A DNA stretch of 43,159 nucleotides from Chara braunii (taxonomy: Eukaryota; Streptophyta; Charophyceae; Charales; Characeae): the NCBI GenBank assembly GCA_003427395.1, contig BFEA01000007.1, positions 4,175,601 to 4,218,759 on the forward strand. The letters are read 5' to 3'. The translations under genes were made by a program, and so were the position numbers. The notes under the pieces were generated by a model. That model ran no database searches. It saw nothing but the letters and a program-made list of their open reading frames with translations, and had not been told where the DNA came from. Each line of letters begins with the position of its first letter. Position 1 is the first letter of the stretch. Shown here piece by piece: positions 40,172-43,159 of this stretch.

Positions 40172-40391
40172 AGATTCAAAACTGGACTTGGCGCCTAAAC
40201 CCGGCAGCCTCTGAAATACGCTGGACCGGTACCGGCCTTGTGGCCATTGGCCTGGGCCTCTACCCCTGGCCTGCCTGAACCGCCGTACCCCTGGCCTACC
40301 TGGGCCTCATCTGAACCATCGTCCCCTTAGGCCTACCCTGCCTACCTGGAACCAGGCCCTAACTGGGGCCCGTGTGGCTCAGAATGCCACA

Positions 40392-40396
40392 TTAGC
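40392..40396 (+). repeat. Target-site duplication TTAGC, right
   Basis: Immediately follows the terminal CA of the right LTR and matches 28987-28991 exactly. Confidence 0.9.
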
Positions 40397-40637
40397 TGTA
40401 GGAGAGAGAATGCGAGTGAGGACAGAGGATTCGAGGTGGGATCTGGGATCTGCAGAGAGAGCATTGCTTTCTTGGAGTCTTTTGGCTGATGCTCTTCACA
40501 CTGTTGACTTCTATGCTGCTCAGGATATGTGCATATCATTTCCAGGCTTGATTGAACTGACGCTTGTCTGGAATCCAGAGAGGATTAATGCTTGGAGAGA
40601 AAGTCAGAGCGGCACTGTGATCAAAGTGGAGAGATAG
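40397..40637 (+). pseudogene. Right half of the ORF split by the chromovirus (unidentified)
   Basis: Open to a TAG at 40635: GERMRVRTEDSRWDL, then AERALLSWSLLADALHTVDF, YAAQDMCISFPGLIELTLVW and NPERINAWRESQSGTVIKVE. It is in frame with the left half (28970-28991) once the 11.4-kb element and one TTAGC are removed. The amphipathic Leu/Ala/Trp composition is protein-like, but I recognise no family. It may be the C-terminal exon of a host gene or part of another transposon. No poly(A) signal is evident immediately downstream. Confidence 0.35.
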
Positions 40638-41009
40638 GAGTTCTGGGTATTGGTTTAAAAGTAACTTTTTGGCGAAAGAACGCGCGGGAAATGGAAACAA
40701 AAGAAAAAGAAACTCCACCCGCATATCGGATGGCTCATCTCCGAGATGTTCGTCCGCATCAACGCTGGCCGTGTTCCCCACCCCCGGGGCGCACACTCTC
40801 GTTTACTGGCGCGCTGTGAACATTTCGGTACGCGAGCCCCTTTGCACACTCTCCCGCCCTGCAATTGGAGGAGTATGCGGGGTAGACGACATAGAAGTTC
40901 AACATTATGTCCTTTTGTTTAAGGGGGACGGACTTGAGGTGTCATCCTCCAACTGACCAAGCCCAGGTAATTCAGAGATTATTTAGTATATACTCATCTG
41001 AGCCAATCA
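40638..41009. other. No gene recognised
   Basis: GC-rich middle (40770-40870, CCCCACCCCCGGGGCGC) with short frames on both strands and no motif. Confidence 0.35.
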
Positions 41010-41070
41010 GGATCCAAACTTAGGACTGTTTATCAATAGTTCATGGGTGTACCATTCAGCCACAGGGGCT
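41010..41070 (-). pseudogene. tRNA-like pol III promoter pair (tRNA pseudogene or SINE head)
   Basis: Minus strand begins AGCCCCTGTGGCTGAATGGT. TGGCTGAATGG (41062-41052) fits the A-box consensus TRGYNNARNNG fully, and GTTTGGATCC (41019-41010) is a B box with two transitions, 32 bases on, a normal tRNA spacing. Acceptor and anticodon stems do not pair well, so this is not a working tRNA. Confidence 0.4.
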
Positions 41071-41303
41071 AGGTGAGAAGTTCAACGTTCCAATTTCTGA
41101 ATGTTAATGTAATTATCATTCTTCTCTCCTCCATCTTATTCGTCTTTCCTCCTCCATCTTCTTGCTTTCTGAGCATTATGTCTGAAGTGCATGCAACTGA
41201 TGTATTTGGATGGTGAGCGTTGATGATCGGTCAAATTACAGTGCACCCGACAGTGAAAGTCTTAGTGAGCACCATGCATATGCCCCTGTGGGCTTCTTTG
41301 CAG

Positions 41304-41425
41304 GGTGTGGATGTGTCTTGTGCCTGCAGCACAGACATCCTCTGCAGGCACATTTGTTGTCAGCAACCTGGCAACTCAATTGGCTTACTTCCAGCGAATG
41401 GCTCACGTGCACCTGAACGCCACAC
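41304..41425 (+). CDS. Candidate internal exon (host gene, unidentified)
   Basis: A pyrimidine-containing acceptor (GTGGGCTTCTTTGCAG) precedes 41304 and a donor (CACAC|GTAAATG) follows 41425. The 122-nt interval is open in two frames, for example AQTSSAGTFVVSNLATQLAY or STDILCRHICCQQPGNSIGL. Phase does not match the exon at 42616 directly, so another exon would be needed. No family was recognised. The evidence is splice-site shape only. Confidence 0.25.
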
Positions 41426-41653
41426 GTAAATGTTGGCGGCCAGTATCTTTAGGCATTGAATTGCCACATTTCAATGGTCCAGATAGCATGTTGCTTGGTT
41501 TTGCTAGTGATCAACCCGCAACCTCATCTAGTGCAGCAATAGATGTGGTGGTGATTGCAAGTTGACCATTTTGCGGAGCAAACGCCATGCCATCGTGGCC
41601 ATCACATGTGGCAACAATGGGTGTTGTAACACTTCTGGAATCTTCTGTCTTCT

Positions 41654-41955
41654 GAAAGTTGTAGAGACTGCGTCCCGGGCTGTACACCATGAAAGACATG
41701 CGGCTGAGGTAGGCTCCAAGGTGCTGGTGCCATTCCTCATTTGTTCATTCATTCAGTGCTCTCCTCAGCATTGCTATTCGAGACAGAGGACTTGTGGAGT
41801 CTTCCCTCTTTGGAAAGTTATAGAAACTGCATCCCTGGCTGTACACCGTGAAACGAATGCGACTGAGGTTGGCTCCAAGGCTGTGCTGTTGTCGTTCCTC
41901 ATTCATTCTTTCATTTAGTGCTTTCCTCGAAATTGCTATTCAGGAGAGACCAGCA
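41654..41955 (+). repeat. Imperfect tandem duplication, 159-bp period
   Basis: GAAAGTTGTAGAGACTGCGT at 41654 recurs as GAAAGTTATAGAAACTGCAT at 41813. Shared: GCTGTACACC, GGCTCCAAGG, TTCCTCATT and AATTGCTATTC-like ends. The period is 53 codons, and one plus-strand frame stays open through the start of both copies (LKVVETASRAVHHE and LWKVIETASLAVHRE). Confidence 0.8.
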
Positions 41956-42018
41956 TGGAGCCTTTGGTCTTCTGTGTACAGAACAGGCTGCGGCGCAAGA
42001 GTAGTGATTCCACTTGGG

Positions 42019-42195
42019 CTAGTAGACACTTTGGAGGCCCTCTCAGGTTGAAGATGAGCGCTTTTACTTGTGGAAGACACTCCAGAGAGCTGCACTAAGC
42101 CTTCTTATAAGTGGCCTGGGCCATGGGAGTAGCAGGGGTAGTAGCTCTTTTGGTTAGCAGACACTTCGAGGCCCTCTGAGGTTGAAAATGAGCAG
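42019..42195 (+). repeat. Short duplication, 135-bp offset
   Basis: AGTAGACACTTTGGAGGCCC at 42021 corresponds to AGCAGACACTTCGAGGCCCT at 42156; both continue into CTC(A/T)GGTTGAA.ATGAGC. About 40 bp are similar. Confidence 0.7.
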
Positions 42196-42615
42196 TTCTA
42201 TGTCATGAAGATGCTAGGAAGACAGACCATGGTGGACCCTGTCGGAGTTTATCTGAAATGTGTGGGAGCTACTTGAACAGTGTATTTATGGCTGATTCTG
42301 GGCTGTGATCGCTGGAGGCAAACAGCAAGTGTATTCTGTAATAATGATCATAGAGGAAAAAGATTCTGAGGAAGTGGAAGGAAGGTGACAAGAAGGGGGA
42401 TTCAGCTTATTCCACATCGCCTTTCCTTTGTATTAGTTTTTCTGTGTTTTCACCTTTTATCTCACATGAGCTTCTTTGAGTCTATGGTGTGACACACGGC
42501 ATGTATGGGCATGTATGATGCTTCCTGTGGATGACAATTGAAGGTTTATTGGATTGGAGCAGGGACGGGTACCACATCGCAACAAGCTGGGTCATCTATA
42601 TCCTTTCTGTCACAG

Positions 42616-42841
42616 ATGATAAATACAGGCCTGGCGCCTCAGCCAAGTTTCTTGCCGCTTGTCATGTCGCAGCCTGGGCTACATAATATTAGATCTGTTG
42701 GACCTGGAGCCACCATGATGGCCTCAATGATACCACCGATGCCGATGGGACCTGTGGAACCCAATTTCATGAAAGTACCGGGGGCAAAAAAGAAAAAGCG
42801 AAAGGCCAAGCATAATGGGGAAATCGAGTTGGACACCATGG
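42616..42841 (+). CDS. Candidate exon with Met/Pro-rich and NLS-like basic segments (unidentified)
   Basis: A good acceptor (CCTTTCTGTCACAG) ends at 42615 and a strong donor GTGAGT begins at 42842. The 226-nt interval is open in the frame starting ATG ATA AAT: NTGLAPQPSFLPLVMSQPGL, a Met/Pro-rich run (MMASMIPPMPMGPVEP) and a basic patch KKKKRKAK resembling a nuclear localisation signal, then NGEIELDTM. Composition is unlike the transposon proteins around it, so this may be part of a host nuclear protein. Neither the family nor neighbouring exons could be identified. An upstream in-frame ATG at 42538 also opens the frame, without splicing. Confidence 0.35.
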
Positions 42842-43079
42842 GTGAGTTAAGCCTCGCCTTTAGGTGCATGGGTGACTACTTGCATGGTTGGCCAAATACC
42901 ACCCTCTTCATTGTGAAAGCTTCTGTTTACACCATTTGATCTTATCCATGGCCTGCTCCTCATGCAGTTGATTGCAACTTTCTGCACAGAGGTTGGATGG
43001 CTAGCTTGTGTCTCACAAGATCTGGCAGGTGTGGCATAACACATGGAGGTATAAGTAACTCCTAGGAATGGAGGAACAA

Positions 43080-43097
43080 TGTGTGTGTGTGTGTGTG

Positions 43098-43159
<62 letters not shown>
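43080..43159 (+). repeat. (GT)n microsatellite at the window end
   Basis: About forty TG units with one C interruption, continuing past the window edge. Confidence 0.97.

Larger units (their letters stand above)
28992..40391 (-). mobile_element. Complete, inactive Ty3/gypsy chromovirus with target duplication
   Basis: Both ends are LTRs starting TG and ending CA on either strand. Exact 5-bp target duplications TTAGC flank it (28987-28991 and 40392-40396). On the minus strand the order is 5' LTR, primer binding site, long leader, gag, protease, RT, RNase H, integrase, chromodomain, polypurine tract, 3' LTR, the standard Ty3/gypsy order; the chromodomain places it among chromoviruses. The LTRs look above 90% identical by eye, so the insertion is moderately recent, yet gag-pol carries stops, frameshifts and a duplication. 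A LINE piece sits in its leader. Confidence 0.95.
39199..40391 (-). repeat. 5' LTR of the chromovirus
   Basis: On the plus strand it starts TGTTGCAACCTCGTGAAACA and ends CAGAATGCCACA. As the 5' LTR it would carry the promoter for minus-strand transcription of the element; no confident TATA box was picked out. It includes an uninterrupted-in-assembly (GA)n run with one N (39787) and an expanded GCTGCGCT minisatellite near 39950-40030. Confidence 0.93.

Noticed and set aside
41562-41918. A 118-codon plus-strand ORF as a host gene
   Set aside because: Its length is mostly due to the in-frame 159-bp duplication; no motif or splice evidence supports it as a stand-alone protein.
1-43159. CRISPR arrays, operons, riboswitches or phage-like modules
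   Set aside because: No regularly spaced direct repeats with unique spacers, no bacterial gene organisation; the content is eukaryotic transposon DNA.

Overview
The window is nuclear DNA from a eukaryote with a repeat-dense genome, and almost everything recognisable in it is mobile-element debris. Three Ty3/gypsy elements, LINE (non-LTR) pieces, a MITE family, several tandem and dispersed repeat families, long microsatellites and broken 26S rRNA fragments are present. No bacterial-style operon, CRISPR array or intact host gene is visible. The chromodomain-bearing gypsy element with an initiator-Met-type primer binding site, the green-plant-like 26S fragments and the style of the gag/pol remnants suggest a streptophyte (land plant or charophyte such as Chara). 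That is an inference from recall; no search was run.

Layout. 1-1546: a decayed gypsy gag-RT piece (+), cut by the window edge. 1547-7422: little recognisable sequence, with one broken unidentified ORF (3129-3684, -), a 29-G run and a small duplication. 7423-14347: two 0.95-0.97 kb direct repeats flanking a decayed gypsy element on the minus strand whose two-knuckle gag segment (10473-11520) lies in the opposite orientation. 14348-17400: GC-rich palindromes, an assembly gap and dense microsatellites. 17711-18861: two head-to-tail 0.58 kb units. 18950-25100: a MITE family, 26S rRNA fragments in both orientations, an array of a roughly 22-bp motif and a ~125-bp-period array split by a MITE. 26880-27845: a LINE reverse-transcriptase fragment (-), itself tandemly duplicated.

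28992-40391 is the best-defined object: a complete, non-functional Ty3/gypsy chromovirus on the minus strand. It has TG...CA LTRs, a polypurine tract, a primer binding site, gag, protease, RT, RNase H, integrase and chromodomain, and an exact 5-bp target duplication (TTAGC). Its 5' leader carries a second nested element, the C-terminal half of a LINE ORF with a zinc-binding (zf-RVT) motif (36510-38517, +). The chromovirus landed inside a reading frame that can still be read across the rejoined site into 40392-40637.

40640-43159 looks least transposon-like. It holds a tRNA-like pol III box pair, two short tandem duplications and two candidate spliced exons (one with a Lys/Arg-rich NLS-like patch), and ends in a (GT)n run. 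There is no gene network to describe. The content records layered insertion, inversion, duplication and C-to-T style decay.
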